Assembly: GCF_014203355.1 (NCBI RefSeq) | Contig: NZ_JACHIR010000001.1 | Span: forward strand, 434,001-498,000 | Reading direction: 5' to 3' | Length of the DNA: 64,000 nucleotides | From: Kutzneria kofuensis | GTDB taxonomy: Bacteria > Actinomycetota > Actinomycetes > Mycobacteriales > Pseudonocardiaceae | Shown here: in pieces, positions 48,643 to 56,762 of the stretch | Layout of the letters: every line of letters starts with the position of its first letter | Position numbering within the stretch: position 1 is the stretch's first letter | The notes under the pieces: model-generated | Told to the model about the DNA's origin: nothing | What the model saw: only the letters and a program-made list of their open reading frames with translations | Database searches by the model: none | Made by a program: the position numbers and the translations under genes

Positions 48643-48984
48643 CTACTCCTCCTGCCTTGCCTGCTTCAGGTCCCGCACGTATGCGTCCAGCCGGTCGAAG
48701 CTCTCGTTCCAGAACCGCTCGAACCCGCCGGTCCACTCGTGGACCGGCCGCAGCCCGCGGGCGTCGAGGCCGTACAGGCGCTGCTTGCCCGCCTTGCGGT
48801 CCCGCACCAGCCCGACCTCCCGGAGCACCCGCAGGTGCTTGGACGCCCCCGGCTGGGTCATCCCCAGCTCCCGGGCCAGCTCGGTCACCGGTCGCTCACC
48901 CGCCCGCAGCAGCACCAGGATCTCCCGGCGCTGCGGCTCGGCGATCGCGTTGAAGACGTCCGACGTCGTCGCTGCCCGTGCCAT
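48643..48984 (-). CDS. ArsR-family winged-helix regulator
   Basis: A 113-residue DNA-binding protein: DVFNAIAEPQRREILVLLRAGERPVTELARELGMTQPGASKHLRVLREVGLVRDRKAGKQRLYGLDARGLRPVHEW (the recognised parts are EPQRREIL, ELGMTQPGASKHLRVL and GKQRLY). It has no conserved Cys metal site, so it is of the type that pairs with SRPBCC genes. It starts at ATG 48984 with a promoter spacing that implies a leaderless transcript, and carries CATACCGATATG in that spacer, a likely self-operator. First gene of the operon with SRPBCC and RibD-like genes. Confidence 0.92.
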   Translation of the reverse strand: MARAATTSDVFNAIAEPQRREILVLLRAGERPVTELARELGMTQPGASKHLRVLREVGLVRDRKAGKQRLYGLDARGLRPVHEWTGGFERFWNESFDRLDAYVRDLKQARQEE

Positions 48985-48991
48985 GGCCGCA

Positions 48992-49019
48992 ATCATATGC
49001 CCATATCGGTATGCGTCAA
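48992..49019 (-). promoter_or_regulatory. Leaderless ArsR promoter with operator-like spacer
   Basis: Read on the minus strand: TTGACG (49014-49019), a 16-nt spacer containing the inverted repeat CATACCGATATG (49002-49013), then TATGAT (48992-48997), and 7 nt later the ATG at 48984. The palindrome between the -35 and -10 is where ArsR would block polymerase. Confidence 0.75.
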
Positions 49020-49047
49020 GCCGGGCCGCCCTGTGCTTGTATTGATC

Positions 49048-49560
49048 ATGGCGGTGACGAATCCCTGGCTGGCGGGCCCGGCCCCCACGCGCCGACTCGA
49101 CCGGGAGCGGCTCGAGGAGCGCATCCTCAACCTGCTGTCCTCGCAGAACATGTGCGTGCTGGCCACCAGCGGCCCGGACGGACCGCTGGCCACGCCGGTG
49201 CGCTACTACCACCTCGACCTGGCCCTGATGTTCACGGCGATGCCGACATCGCCGAAGATGCGCAACATCGCCGCCGATCCCCGGGTGTCGATCGGCGTGT
49301 TCGCGCCGCTGGTCGGCCAGGCGAGCAGCCGGGGCGCGCAGGTCTTCGGCCGGGCCCGGGTGCTGGCGGACGATCACCCCGAGTTCCCGCACTACTGGTC
49401 GGCCTTCCGGTGGCAGTCCGACCATGTGGAGCGGTCACGGTCACTGGACGAGCCGCCGACCGGGCCGCTGGTCGTCGTGGCGGCGGACCGGATCGTCTAC
49501 ACGGAGCACTGGCTGCGCCGTGACGGCTACGCCCCACGCCAGTTCTGGACGGCCAAGTAG
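49048..49560 (+). CDS. Pyridoxamine 5'-phosphate oxidase-fold FMN protein
   Basis: A 170-residue split-barrel protein. LLSSQNMCVLATSGPDGPLATPVRYYHLDLALMFTAMPTSPKMRNIAADPRVSIGVF has the flavin-binding start of the PNPOx-like group (recognised by VLATSGPDGPLATPV and KMRNIAADPRVSI). These proteins use FMN or F420, or bind haem; which is unknown. The ATG has no strong Shine-Dalgarno, with TTGTAT 5 nt away. Divergent from the ArsR gene, and the 63-nt gap holds promoters for both. Confidence 0.8.
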   Translation: MAVTNPWLAGPAPTRRLDRERLEERILNLLSSQNMCVLATSGPDGPLATPVRYYHLDLALMFTAMPTSPKMRNIAADPRVSIGVFAPLVGQASSRGAQVFGRARVLADDHPEFPHYWSAFRWQSDHVERSRSLDEPPTGPLVVVAADRIVYTEHWLRRDGYAPRQFWTAK

Positions 49561-49569
49561 CCTCAACAC

Positions 49570-50064
49570 GTGGCGATCCTGCTGTTCAACGATGCCCCGA
49601 TCCGCACGGCGGTGCCCGGGGACGAGGACGTCGTGCTCGACCTGCTGGCGGGCGCGGCGTCGTGGCTGCGCGGGCGGGGCATCGAGCAGTGGCCGGAACG
49701 CTTCCCGATGGAGTCGGTACGGGACCAGATCGCTGCGGGAGAAGCGCTGCTGGTGGGCGATCCCGCGGTGGCGTCGGTCGTGGTGACGGACAGCGAGCCG
49801 GAGCTGTGGGGCGACAACGCGGTGCCGGCGTACTACATCTCACGGCTCGTCGTCGCCCGGGAGGCGGCGGGGCGCGGCCTGGGCTACCGGATCCTGGACT
49901 GGGTGCAGGCGGCGGCGTTCGCGAAGGGCTGGCGGTACGTGCGCTTGGCGGCGTCGAAGGACAACCCGGGGCTGCGCCGCTACTACGAGAAGGCCGGCTT
50001 CATGCACGTCGGTGACCCCGAGGACGCGCGCTGGCCGACCAGCCTGTACGAGCGTTACCGCTGA
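49570..50064 (+). CDS. GNAT-family acetyltransferase
   Basis: A 164-residue protein: RTAVPGDEDVVLDLLAGAASWLRGRGIEQW at the start, acetyl-CoA loop REAAGRGLGYRILDWVQAAAFAKG and the C-terminal NPGLRRYYEKAGFMHVGDPED with the family Tyr. Acceptor unknown. GTG start 9 nt after the previous gene's stop and 17 nt before the MmcQ gene, so these three form a likely operon. Confidence 0.87.
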   Translation: MAILLFNDAPIRTAVPGDEDVVLDLLAGAASWLRGRGIEQWPERFPMESVRDQIAAGEALLVGDPAVASVVVTDSEPELWGDNAVPAYYISRLVVAREAAGRGLGYRILDWVQAAAFAKGWRYVRLAASKDNPGLRRYYEKAGFMHVGDPEDARWPTSLYERYR

Positions 50065-50081
50065 ATCGGAGGGGAGGGTGG

Positions 50082-50468
50082 ATGGCGACCTGGGAGGACG
50101 TGCGGCGGATCGCGCTGGCGCTGCCGGAGACCGGCGAGAAGCTGTCGTGGGGAACGCCGCAGTGGCACGTCAGGGGCAAGGGCTTCGTCTGGGACCGCCC
50201 GCTGCGCAAGTCCGACCTCGACGCCCTCGGCATCGCCGAGCAGGAGGGGCCGATCCTCGGTGTCCGGGTCGCCGACGAGGGCGTCAAGCGGGCCCTGATC
50301 GCCGACGACCCCGACGTCTACTTCACCATCCCGCACTTCGACGGCTACCCGGCGGTGCTGCTGAGGCTGGACCGGATCGGCGTGCCGGAGTTGGAGGAAG
50401 TCGTCACCGAGGCGTGGCTGCTGAAGGCGCCGAAGAGGCTGGCTCAGGCGTACCTGGCCGAGCACTGA
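50082..50468 (+). CDS. MmcQ/YjbR family protein
   Basis: A 128-residue protein (MATWEDVRRIALALPETGEKLSWGTPQWHVRGKGFVWDRPLRKSDLDALG...). The P-E-T/S-x-E... start, W-x-V-x-G-K-x-F, and the VTEAWLLKAPKRLAQAY end fit the CyaY-like fold of the MmcQ/YjbR family, suggested to bind DNA. Role unknown. A GGAGGG precedes ATG 50082. The last 65 nt overlap the convergent MFS gene. Confidence 0.85.
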   Translation: MATWEDVRRIALALPETGEKLSWGTPQWHVRGKGFVWDRPLRKSDLDALGIAEQEGPILGVRVADEGVKRALIADDPDVYFTIPHFDGYPAVLLRLDRIGVPELEEVVTEAWLLKAPKRLAQAYLAEH

Positions 50469-51627
50469 CCGACCGGTGGGCCAGGTGCCGGCCCAGCGCC
50501 GCCAGCGCGGCCAACGCGATCAGGCCGGTGACCGCGCCCCAGCCGAACAGGTCGTACGCCTGCACGCCCAGCCACGAGCCGAGGGTTCCGCCGAGGAACG
50601 TGCACGTCATGTACGCGGTGTTGAGCCGGCTGCGTGCCTCGGGCAGCAGGGCGAAGATGCGCGACTGGTTGGCGACCTGGTTGCACTGCACGGCAACGTC
50701 CAGCAGCACCAGGCCCCCGATCAGGAGCACCAGCCCGGCGACACCGCCGAGCAGCCCGAACGCGAGCACCCCCGAGGCGGCGATCACGCCGATGATGGCG
50801 ATCATGCTGACCGGATCGGGGCCCTTGCGGTCGATCCACCGCCCGGCGATCGGCGTGACGAACACGCTCACCGCGCCGGCGAGGCCGATCAGGCCGACGG
50901 TCTGCGCGCCGAGCCCGTAGCGGGGACCGCTGATCAGCAGCGCCAGGCACGTCCACGCGGCGCTGAAGCCGCCGAACAGCAGCACCTGGTACAGCGCCGA
51001 CCTCCGCAGCTCGGACTCGCTGCGCAGCAGCCGCAGCGCCTCCGCCAGCAGCGAGGGGTAGTTGTGCTGCGCGGACGGTTCGGTGCGCGGGACCGTCACG
51101 GCCAGCACGGCCGCCAGCACCAGGATGATCACGGCGGCCACGACGTACGGGGCCCGCCAGCCCAGCCACTCGCCGAGGACGCCGCCGAACGTGCGGGCCA
51201 GCAGGATGCCGGCCAGCACCCCGCCGAGCAGCATGCCGACGACGGCGCCGCGGCGGTTGTCCGGCACCAGCCCGGCGACCATCGGGATGATCACCTGCGG
51301 CACGACCGTGAACACGCCGGCGAGCGTGCCGGCGACGAGCAGCAGCGGCAGGTTCGTGGCCGAGGCGGCGGTCAGCATGGCGGCCGCGGTGAGCACCATC
51401 AGCACCACGATCAGCGGCCGGGCCCGCAACCGATCCCCCAGCGGGACCAGCAGGAACACGCCGAGGGCGTAGCCGAGCTGGGCGCCGGTCGCGGTCTGCG
51501 CGGCGGCGCTGGGCGTCACGTGCAGGTCGGCGGCGATCAGCGGGCTGATGGCCTGCGGAAAGTAGATCGTGGCCACGCAGACCGCGCAGGCCAGCGTGAG
51601 CAGCGGAATCATCCAGCGGTTCGGCAC
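50404..51627 (-). CDS. MFS efflux transporter, TetR-controlled
   Basis: A 407-residue twelve-helix transporter (ACAVCVATIYFPQAISPLIAADL), with the loop motif PLGDRLRARPLIV after helix 2 and PNNRRGAVVG-like PDNRRGAVVGMLLGG in the mid part. It resembles sugar efflux or drug:H+ antiporters. GTG start. It is divergent from a TetR gene across an 82-nt gap with two palindromes, the standard arrangement for a repressed efflux pump. The 3' end overlaps the MmcQ gene by 65 nt. Confidence 0.87.
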   Translation of the reverse strand: MPNRWMIPLLTLACAVCVATIYFPQAISPLIAADLHVTPSAAAQTATGAQLGYALGVFLLVPLGDRLRARPLIVVLMVLTAAAMLTAASATNLPLLLVAGTLAGVFTVVPQVIIPMVAGLVPDNRRGAVVGMLLGGVLAGILLARTFGGVLGEWLGWRAPYVVAAVIILVLAAVLAVTVPRTEPSAQHNYPSLLAEALRLLRSESELRRSALYQVLLFGGFSAAWTCLALLISGPRYGLGAQTVGLIGLAGAVSVFVTPIAGRWIDRKGPDPVSMIAIIGVIAASGVLAFGLLGGVAGLVLLIGGLVLLDVAVQCNQVANQSRIFALLPEARSRLNTAYMTCTFLGGTLGSWLGVQAYDLFGWGAVTGLIALAALAALGRHLAHRSVSARPGTPEPASSAPSAATPR

Positions 51628-51642
51628 GGCTCCCCTTCCAAA

Positions 51643-51658
51643 CGAACCAACTGGTTCG
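51643..51658. promoter_or_regulatory. TetR operator 1 (CGAACCA-AC-TGGTTCG)
   Basis: A 16-bp palindrome 16 nt upstream of the MFS start codon, in the gap shared with the divergent TetR gene. It shares the half-site CGAAC with the second palindrome at 51685-51696. Confidence 0.6.
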
Positions 51659-51684
51659 ATCGTAACGGACGAGCGGCAGCCGAG

Positions 51685-51696
51685 CGAACCAGTTCG
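51685..51696. promoter_or_regulatory. TetR operator 2 (CGAAC-CA-GTTCG)
   Basis: A 12-bp palindrome 14 nt before the TetR GTG, immediately upstream of the -10-like TACCCT (51698-51703). It shares the CGAAC half-site with operator 1. Confidence 0.55.
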
Positions 51697-51709
51697 TTAC
51701 CCTGGCCAC

Positions 51710-52255
51710 GTGGGGTATGACTCAAAGGCGACAAAGGAACGCATTCTTGCCGCCGCGACCACGGAGTTCGCCGCGCACGGCGTCGCGGGGGCCCGGGTCG
51801 ACCGGATCGCCGAGGCGGCGGAGGCCAACAAGCGGGCCATCTACGACTACTTCGGCGACAAGAAGGCGCTGTTCGCGGCCGTGCTGGAGCGCATGCTGTC
51901 GCGCTGCGCGGACGCCGTGCCCGTGGAGCCCGACCTCGCCAACTACGCGCGCAAGCTGTTCGACTACCACGCCGCCAACCCGGAGGCGCTGCGCCTGCTG
52001 ATGTGGGAGGCGCTGGAGATGGGCGGCCGCGAGGTGCCGGCGGAGGACGTGCGCACCGCCGAGTACCAGAAGCGGGTCACGGCGATCGAGGACGAGGTGC
52101 CGAACGCCGCGATGATCTACTTCTTCACGTTGGGCCTGGTCAACTGGGGCAAGGCCATGCCGCAGCTGCGCCGCATGGTGCTCGGCGCCGACTTCCCGCA
52201 GGAGAAGCTGGTCGAGGCGACGGTGGCCGCGGTCAGGACCCTGTCGGAACGATGA
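51710..52255 (+). CDS. TetR-family repressor of the divergent MFS pump
   Basis: A 181-residue helical regulator: VGYDSKATKERILAAATTEFAAHGVAGARVDRIAEAAEANKRAIYDYFGDKKALFAAVL contains the TetR helix-turn-helix (recognised by TKERILAAATTEFA, RIAEAAEANKRAIYDYFG). The C-terminal half is ligand-binding, with a dimer helix. GTG start with TACCCT 6 nt upstream: likely leaderless. The open frame continues upstream, but the family starts at this GTG. It overlaps the convergent ADH gene by 23 nt. Confidence 0.92.
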   Translation: MGYDSKATKERILAAATTEFAAHGVAGARVDRIAEAAEANKRAIYDYFGDKKALFAAVLERMLSRCADAVPVEPDLANYARKLFDYHAANPEALRLLMWEALEMGGREVPAEDVRTAEYQKRVTAIEDEVPNAAMIYFFTLGLVNWGKAMPQLRRMVLGADFPQEKLVEATVAAVRTLSER

Positions 52256-53351
52256 CCTGGCGCACGGCCTCGCCGCCGGCCAGCTGGTCGAAGCCCTCGT
52301 TGACCTGGTCCAGGCGCAGCCGTCCGGACACCAGCTCGGCCACCGGCAGCAGGCCGGCCTGGTAGAGCTGCACGAACCGCGGGATGTCCCGGCGCGGCAC
52401 GCTCGACCCCAGGTAGCTGCCGCGCAGGGTGCGCTCCTCGGCGACCAGGCTCAGCGCCGGCAGCACCAGCTGGCGGTCCGGGTGCGGCAGGCCGACGGTC
52501 ACCGTGGTGCCGCCGATCCGGGTCGCGTTGTACGCCTGCGCCAGCACGTGCTCGCTGCCGGTGGTGTCGATGACCTTGTCCGCGCCGCCCTGGGTGAGGT
52601 CGCGGACCTCCATGACGGCGTCCGAGCCGCCGGCGACGACGTGACTTGCTCCCAACCGGGCAGCCAAGTCGCGTTTTGCTCGCACGATGTCGACCGCCAC
52701 GATGCGGCCGGCGCCAGCCGCCCGCGCGGCCAGCAGCGCCGCCAGGCCGACGCCGCCGAGCCCGAACACCGCGACCGTCTCCCCCGGCTTGATCTCGGCG
52801 CTGTGGAACGCCGCGCCCGCGCCCGTCAGCACGGCACAGCCGAACAGCGCCGCCAGCTCCAGCGGCAGCGACGGGTCCACCCGCACCGCGGACTTGCTGG
52901 ACACGACGGCGTACTCCGCGAACGCCGACACCCCGAGGTGGTGGTGTTCGCCGCCCCGCCAGCGTCGTTCCCCGCTCAGCAGCGTGCCGGCGCGGTTGGC
53001 GACCGCCCCCGGCTCGCACAGCGCCGGCCGCCCGGCCAGGCACATCCGGCACGAGCCGCAGGCCGGCACGAACGCCAGCACCACGTGATCCCCGACGGCG
53101 AACTCCGCATCCGGGCCGACCTCGACGACCTCGCCGGCCGCCTCGTGGCCCAGCACCATCGGCAGCGGCCGCGGCCGGGAGCCGTTGATCACCGACAGGT
53201 CGGAGTGGCACAGCCCGGCCGCGCCGATCCGCACCAGGAGCTCGCCGCGGCCCGGCGGATCCAGCTCCAGCTCGGTCACCCGCAGCGGCCGCGAGTCGGC
53301 GTACGGCCGCTCGACGCCGGAGGCCACCAGCACCGCCGCGTTCACCTTCAT
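52233..53351 (-). CDS. Zinc-dependent alcohol dehydrogenase, class III-like
   Basis: A 372-residue MDR dehydrogenase: catalytic zinc from Cys in AAGLCHSDLSVING and GHEAAGEV, structural zinc CGSCRMCLAGRPALC, NAD motif VFGLGGVGLAALLAARAAGAGR, and ERTLRGSYLGSSVPRRDIPRF near the C-terminus. Probably NAD-dependent oxidation of a bulky alcohol or glutathione/mycothiol-like adduct, unproven. It starts at ATG 53351, overlapping the thioesterase stop by 4 nt. Last gene of a minus-strand block. Confidence 0.9.
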   Translation of the reverse strand: MKVNAAVLVASGVERPYADSRPLRVTELELDPPGRGELLVRIGAAGLCHSDLSVINGSRPRPLPMVLGHEAAGEVVEVGPDAEFAVGDHVVLAFVPACGSCRMCLAGRPALCEPGAVANRAGTLLSGERRWRGGEHHHLGVSAFAEYAVVSSKSAVRVDPSLPLELAALFGCAVLTGAGAAFHSAEIKPGETVAVFGLGGVGLAALLAARAAGAGRIVAVDIVRAKRDLAARLGASHVVAGGSDAVMEVRDLTQGGADKVIDTTGSEHVLAQAYNATRIGGTTVTVGLPHPDRQLVLPALSLVAEERTLRGSYLGSSVPRRDIPRFVQLYQAGLLPVAELVSGRLRLDQVNEGFDQLAGGEAVRQVIVPTGS

Positions 53352-53761
53352 GCGTTCACCAGCTTCTCCAACTCGCCCCGCATCGGTTCCGCGATGGGCA
53401 CCGGCCGGCGGGTGTTCCGGTCCACGAACACGTGCGTGAAGGTCCCCTCGGCGACCAGCGTCCGCCGGTCGCTGCGGTACAGGCCGGTCTCGTAGCGGAC
53501 GCTGCTGGTGCCCAGATGCCCGACGCGCAGGCCGACCGCGATGACCTCGGGGAACGACACCGACGCCTTGTACACGCAGTGCGACTCGACGCAGAGCCCG
53601 ATCGGGCCGTCGCCGTCCAGCTCCAGGCCGGCCCGCTCGATCAGCCAGGTGTTGATCACGGTGTCCATCACCGAGTAGTGCACCGCGTTGTTCACGTGCC
53701 CGTAGTGGTCGTTGTCCTTCCACCTGGTCGGCACGTCCTGCCAGTACCCGTACTCGGTCAT
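53348..53761 (-). CDS. Hotdog-fold thioesterase (4HBT type)
   Basis: A 137-residue protein (MTEYGYWQDVPTRWKDNDHYGHVNNAVHYSVMDTVINTWL...). The 4-hydroxybenzoyl-CoA thioesterase signature is R-W-x-D-x-D-x-x-G-H-V-N-N, here RWKDNDHYGHVNN, with the catalytic Asp. It hydrolyses acyl-CoA esters. It is 8 nt downstream of the degraded regulator region and overlaps the ADH gene, suggesting a small acid/alcohol pathway. Confidence 0.9.
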   Translation of the reverse strand: MTEYGYWQDVPTRWKDNDHYGHVNNAVHYSVMDTVINTWLIERAGLELDGDGPIGLCVESHCVYKASVSFPEVIAVGLRVGHLGTSSVRYETGLYRSDRRTLVAEGTFTHVFVDRNTRRPVPIAEPMRGELEKLVNA

Positions 53762-53769
53762 GCCCCCAT

Positions 53770-54841
53770 CTAACCGGAAAGCACGTCCAGGGCGATCCGG
53801 CGCAGTTCGACCCGGTCCAGGCCGGCATAGTCGGCGACGGCCTGCTCGTACGCGGCCCTGTCGGCGTCCATGGCGAGCCGCCTGATCTGGTCGATGTCCA
53901 CGAACGTCTTGGTGTAGCGCCACTTCTCGGCGATGGCGACGAGCCGCGCGGCCCGGGCCGGGGTCCGCTCGGCGTCGGTGGCGGCGACGGCCAGCAGCAG
54001 CGCGCCCGGCACGGGATAGCCGCCGATCGACAGCTGCGACATCATCGGCGGGGTCACCAGCATCGCCGCCAGCCGCTCGGTCTGCCCCCGGGTGACGGAC
54101 TCGACCTCGGCGACCCGCCCGTGCAGCGCGTGCGCGATGACCGCAGCGGCCTCGTTCTCCAGCGCCCACACGTCGAAGCCGGGCAGGTTCTGCCGCACGA
54201 GCTCCTCGTCCTGCAGTCGGGCCAGGGGCTCCCGCCACAGGGCGAGGCCGCCGTCGACGTCGCCGCGGGTCAGCTGGATCGCCGCCCGCAGGCCGAGGTC
54301 CGGCGAAGCACGTCCGCCTCGACGTAGTCCGGCGCGACCGCGGTGAACCACCGCTCCGCCGCGTCGGCGTCGCCGAGTTGCAGGCAGGCGATCACCGCGC
54401 CCCATCGGATGCCGGCCTCGGTCGGCCAGCGCGGACAGCGGATCACCGTTGGCCTCGGCATCGGGCTCACCGTCCCAGCAGGCCAGGCCCTGTTCGGCCG
54501 CCTTGAGCGCCGGCGGCGTCGATGGATCGGGCGTTGCGGGCGTGCAGCAGAACCAGGGAGGCGTCGACCTGCTCCTCGGTCAGGGTGAGCCGGTATCCGG
54601 TGGCGGTGTTGGCTATCAGGTCGGCGCCGAGCTGCGCGCGGAGCCGGGAGACCAGAACCTGCACCGCCTTCGTCGGGTTCTCCGGCCGCGCGTCCGGCCA
54701 CAGTCCGTCGACCAGCGCCGGCACGCCGCAACCGGCGCGCAGGCTGCCGGCCAGCAGCGCCAACAGGCCGCGCAGCCGTGGCCCGGTGACCTCCTGGCCG
54801 CGGCAGCACACCCGCGACAGCAAGGTCAGCACGGTGCTCAC
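53770..54841 (-). pseudogene. SARP/AfsR-type regulator broken by frameshifts
   Basis: The start reads MSTVLTLLSRVCCRGQEVTGPRLRGLLALLA, with a Trans_reg_C/OmpR-type DNA-binding half (VDGLWPDARPENPTKAVQVLVSRLRAQLG, NTATGYRLTLTEEQVD). Near 54490 the frame moves to a segment with ALKAAEQGLACWDGEPDAEANGDPLSALADR. Near 54430 it moves again to TEAGIRWGAVIACLQLGDADAAERWF, and near 54310 back to PDLGLRAAIQLTRGDVDGGLALWREPLARL, ending at 53770. Together these read as one BTAD/TPR regulator with three frameshifts, much shorter than intact AfsR-type proteins. Non-functional unless the frameshifts are sequencing errors. Confidence 0.75.
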
Positions 54842-54850
54842 GCCATCAGA

Positions 54851-56140
54851 TTACGGTCGGATCGCTTGCGGAAAGGCGAAAACGCCGTCGGGATCGTAGC
54901 GGCGCGCGATCTCGGCCAGCCGCGGCGCGTTGGCACCGTAGTACGCCTGCCGCCAGTCCGGCATGTCCGGGTCGATGTAGTTCACAAAACCGTTGACACC
55001 GAACCATTCCCCGAGCTGTTCCCGCACCGGCGCGAGCTCCCGCCGGGCCTTGTCGATCGTGGTGGTGACCTGGTTGGTCACCTGGATGCTGGCGATGGCG
55101 TCGCGGTGCGGGAAGGCGCCTTCGCCACGGGTGATCGCGCCGCCGAAGCTGTCGATGAGGCAGAGCATCTCCGGCCCGGCGGTGACCAGGTCGACCATCG
55201 CCTGCGGGTCCATCGGGCCGGTGAGCATGCGGGAGACCGACACGAACGCCGCCCGCTCCCCGATCGGATCCGCGTAGTGGTCCATCGTCGCGAGGAAGTC
55301 GAGTTTCCGTTGCCGGCGTTCGGGGTTGCCGCCGATGCGGCGGACCAGGTCGTCGATCAGGCTGGTGTCCGTGCCCACCAGGCAGCCGGCGGCCTGGCTG
55401 ATGGTGAGCGAGGTGCCGACGCGGCACTGCGACCACATCTCGTCCGGCACGTCCTGCTGCCACTCCGGCCAGGCGTCCAGGATCGCCGGCCGGTAGTCCG
55501 GGGAGTAGTCCAGCGACCACACCGTCAGCGGCTCGGCCGGCGTCGTGCGGAACGTGAACGACGTGACGACACCGAAGTTGCCGCCACCACCGCCCCGTAG
55601 GGCCCAGAACAGGTCCGGCTCCCGGGTTTCGGAGACCGCGCGGAGGACGCCGTCCGCGGTGACGATCCTGGCCGCGACGAGTTGATCGCTGGCGAGGCCG
55701 CACTTGCGGCCCAGGACGCCGATGCCACCGCCCAGGGTCAGGCCGGCCACGCCGACGGTCGGGCAGGTGCCGGCCGACAGCATCCGGCCGGCGCGCCCGA
55801 TTCCGTCGTAGACGGCGGCCATTCGCGCTCCGGCGCCGACAGTCGCCGTGCCGTCGGGATGGACCTTGACCGTGTCCAGCCGCGAGACGTCGATGATCAG
55901 GCCGCCGTCCGGGGTGGAGTAGCCGGCGTAGCTGTGGCCGCCGCTGCGCGCCGCGACCGGAATCCCTTGCGTGGCGGCGAACTCCACGCACCGCTGGACG
56001 TCGGCCTCGGACTCGCACAGCGCCACCGCCGCCGGCCGGCGGTCGTCGTACAGCGTGAGGAAGGCGAGCTTGGCCCGCGCGTAGTCGGCGTCCGCCGGGA
56101 GCAGCAGCCGTCCCGTCAGCGCGCGGGCCAAGGTGTCCAC
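54851..56140 (-). CDS. BBE-type FAD-binding oxidoreductase, bicovalent FAD
   Basis: A 429-residue flavoenzyme of the FAD_binding_4/BBE group. The FAD is probably attached twice, through His69 in ARSGGHSYAG and Cys126 in GTCPTVGVAG, as in berberine-bridge and GlcO-type enzymes. The mid-domain is GGGIGVLGRKCGLASDQLV, and the C-terminal BBE motif is NYIDPDMPDWRQAYYGANAPRL, recognised by the F-V-N-Y-I...W..AYYG pattern. It oxidises alcohols, sugars or secondary-metabolite scaffolds. There is no signal peptide. Third gene of a minus-strand operon, 9 nt from the unknown gene. Confidence 0.9.
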   Translation of the reverse strand: MDTLARALTGRLLLPADADYARAKLAFLTLYDDRRPAAVALCESEADVQRCVEFAATQGIPVAARSGGHSYAGYSTPDGGLIIDVSRLDTVKVHPDGTATVGAGARMAAVYDGIGRAGRMLSAGTCPTVGVAGLTLGGGIGVLGRKCGLASDQLVAARIVTADGVLRAVSETREPDLFWALRGGGGGNFGVVTSFTFRTTPAEPLTVWSLDYSPDYRPAILDAWPEWQQDVPDEMWSQCRVGTSLTISQAAGCLVGTDTSLIDDLVRRIGGNPERRQRKLDFLATMDHYADPIGERAAFVSVSRMLTGPMDPQAMVDLVTAGPEMLCLIDSFGGAITRGEGAFPHRDAIASIQVTNQVTTTIDKARRELAPVREQLGEWFGVNGFVNYIDPDMPDWRQAYYGANAPRLAEIARRYDPDGVFAFPQAIRP

Positions 56141-56149
56141 CCGCCAACG

Positions 56150-56761
56150 CTACTTGCGGCGAAACGACACGCCCAAGTCCTTTTGCAGGTAGACCTCGAT
56201 GAACACCCGCAGGTACGGGTCCTGCGCCATCGTCGTGAACACGTCCAGCAGGCGCTGGTCGACGTGCTCGGTGAGCAGCACGATCCGCCACCGGTTCAGC
56301 GGCCGGTCCTCGGCGCCGGCCACCGAGTGCTCCACGTGGAAGATCGGCTGGTCGGTGGTCGCGGTCCGGGTGTCGCCGTCGGGCGTGACGAAGTCCGCGG
56401 CGCCGACGAAAAACGCCCGCTGGTTGTCGTGGTCGAGCCGGACGTGCTCGATGATCGTGCCGAATCGGGCCGGGTCCGCCCACAGCCGCTGGTCCGAGAC
56501 CCGGGTGAAGTCCTCCAGCCCCTCGTGCCGGACGCTGGGGAACTTCGTCGCACTGCCGGCCGCGACGACCGTCGGGATGTAGATGTCCGGGGCGGCCGCC
56601 TTGCGGGCCTCCATGTCCCACAGCATCTCTCGGGTGAACGTCACGTCCCGGTCCAGCTGGTAGCGGTCGGCCAGCACCCGGTTGACGTCCACCGGCGGCA
56701 GGTCGATCGCGGTGACGCCCGGCGTGCGCCAGGCCTCGTCCAACACCTTCTCGTGATCCAT
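56150..56761 (-). CDS. Conserved-looking protein of unknown function
   Basis: A 203-residue soluble protein (MDHEKVLDEAWRTPGVTAIDLPPVDVNRVL). It has no signal or membrane helix. Charged and hydrophobic segments alternate (VVAAGSATKFPSVRHEGLEDFTRVSDQRLW, AFFVGAADFVTPDG, then NRWRIVLLTEHVDQRLLDVFTTMAQDPYLRVFIEVYLQKDL). The composition and codon usage are those of a real gene. I recognise no family or catalytic motif. It lies between the ABM-esterase fusion (1 nt upstream) and the BBE gene (9 nt downstream), so it is probably a pathway enzyme or a subunit. Confidence 0.7.
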   Translation of the reverse strand: MDHEKVLDEAWRTPGVTAIDLPPVDVNRVLADRYQLDRDVTFTREMLWDMEARKAAAPDIYIPTVVAAGSATKFPSVRHEGLEDFTRVSDQRLWADPARFGTIIEHVRLDHDNQRAFFVGAADFVTPDGDTRTATTDQPIFHVEHSVAGAEDRPLNRWRIVLLTEHVDQRLLDVFTTMAQDPYLRVFIEVYLQKDLGVSFRRK

Positions 56762-56762
56762 C

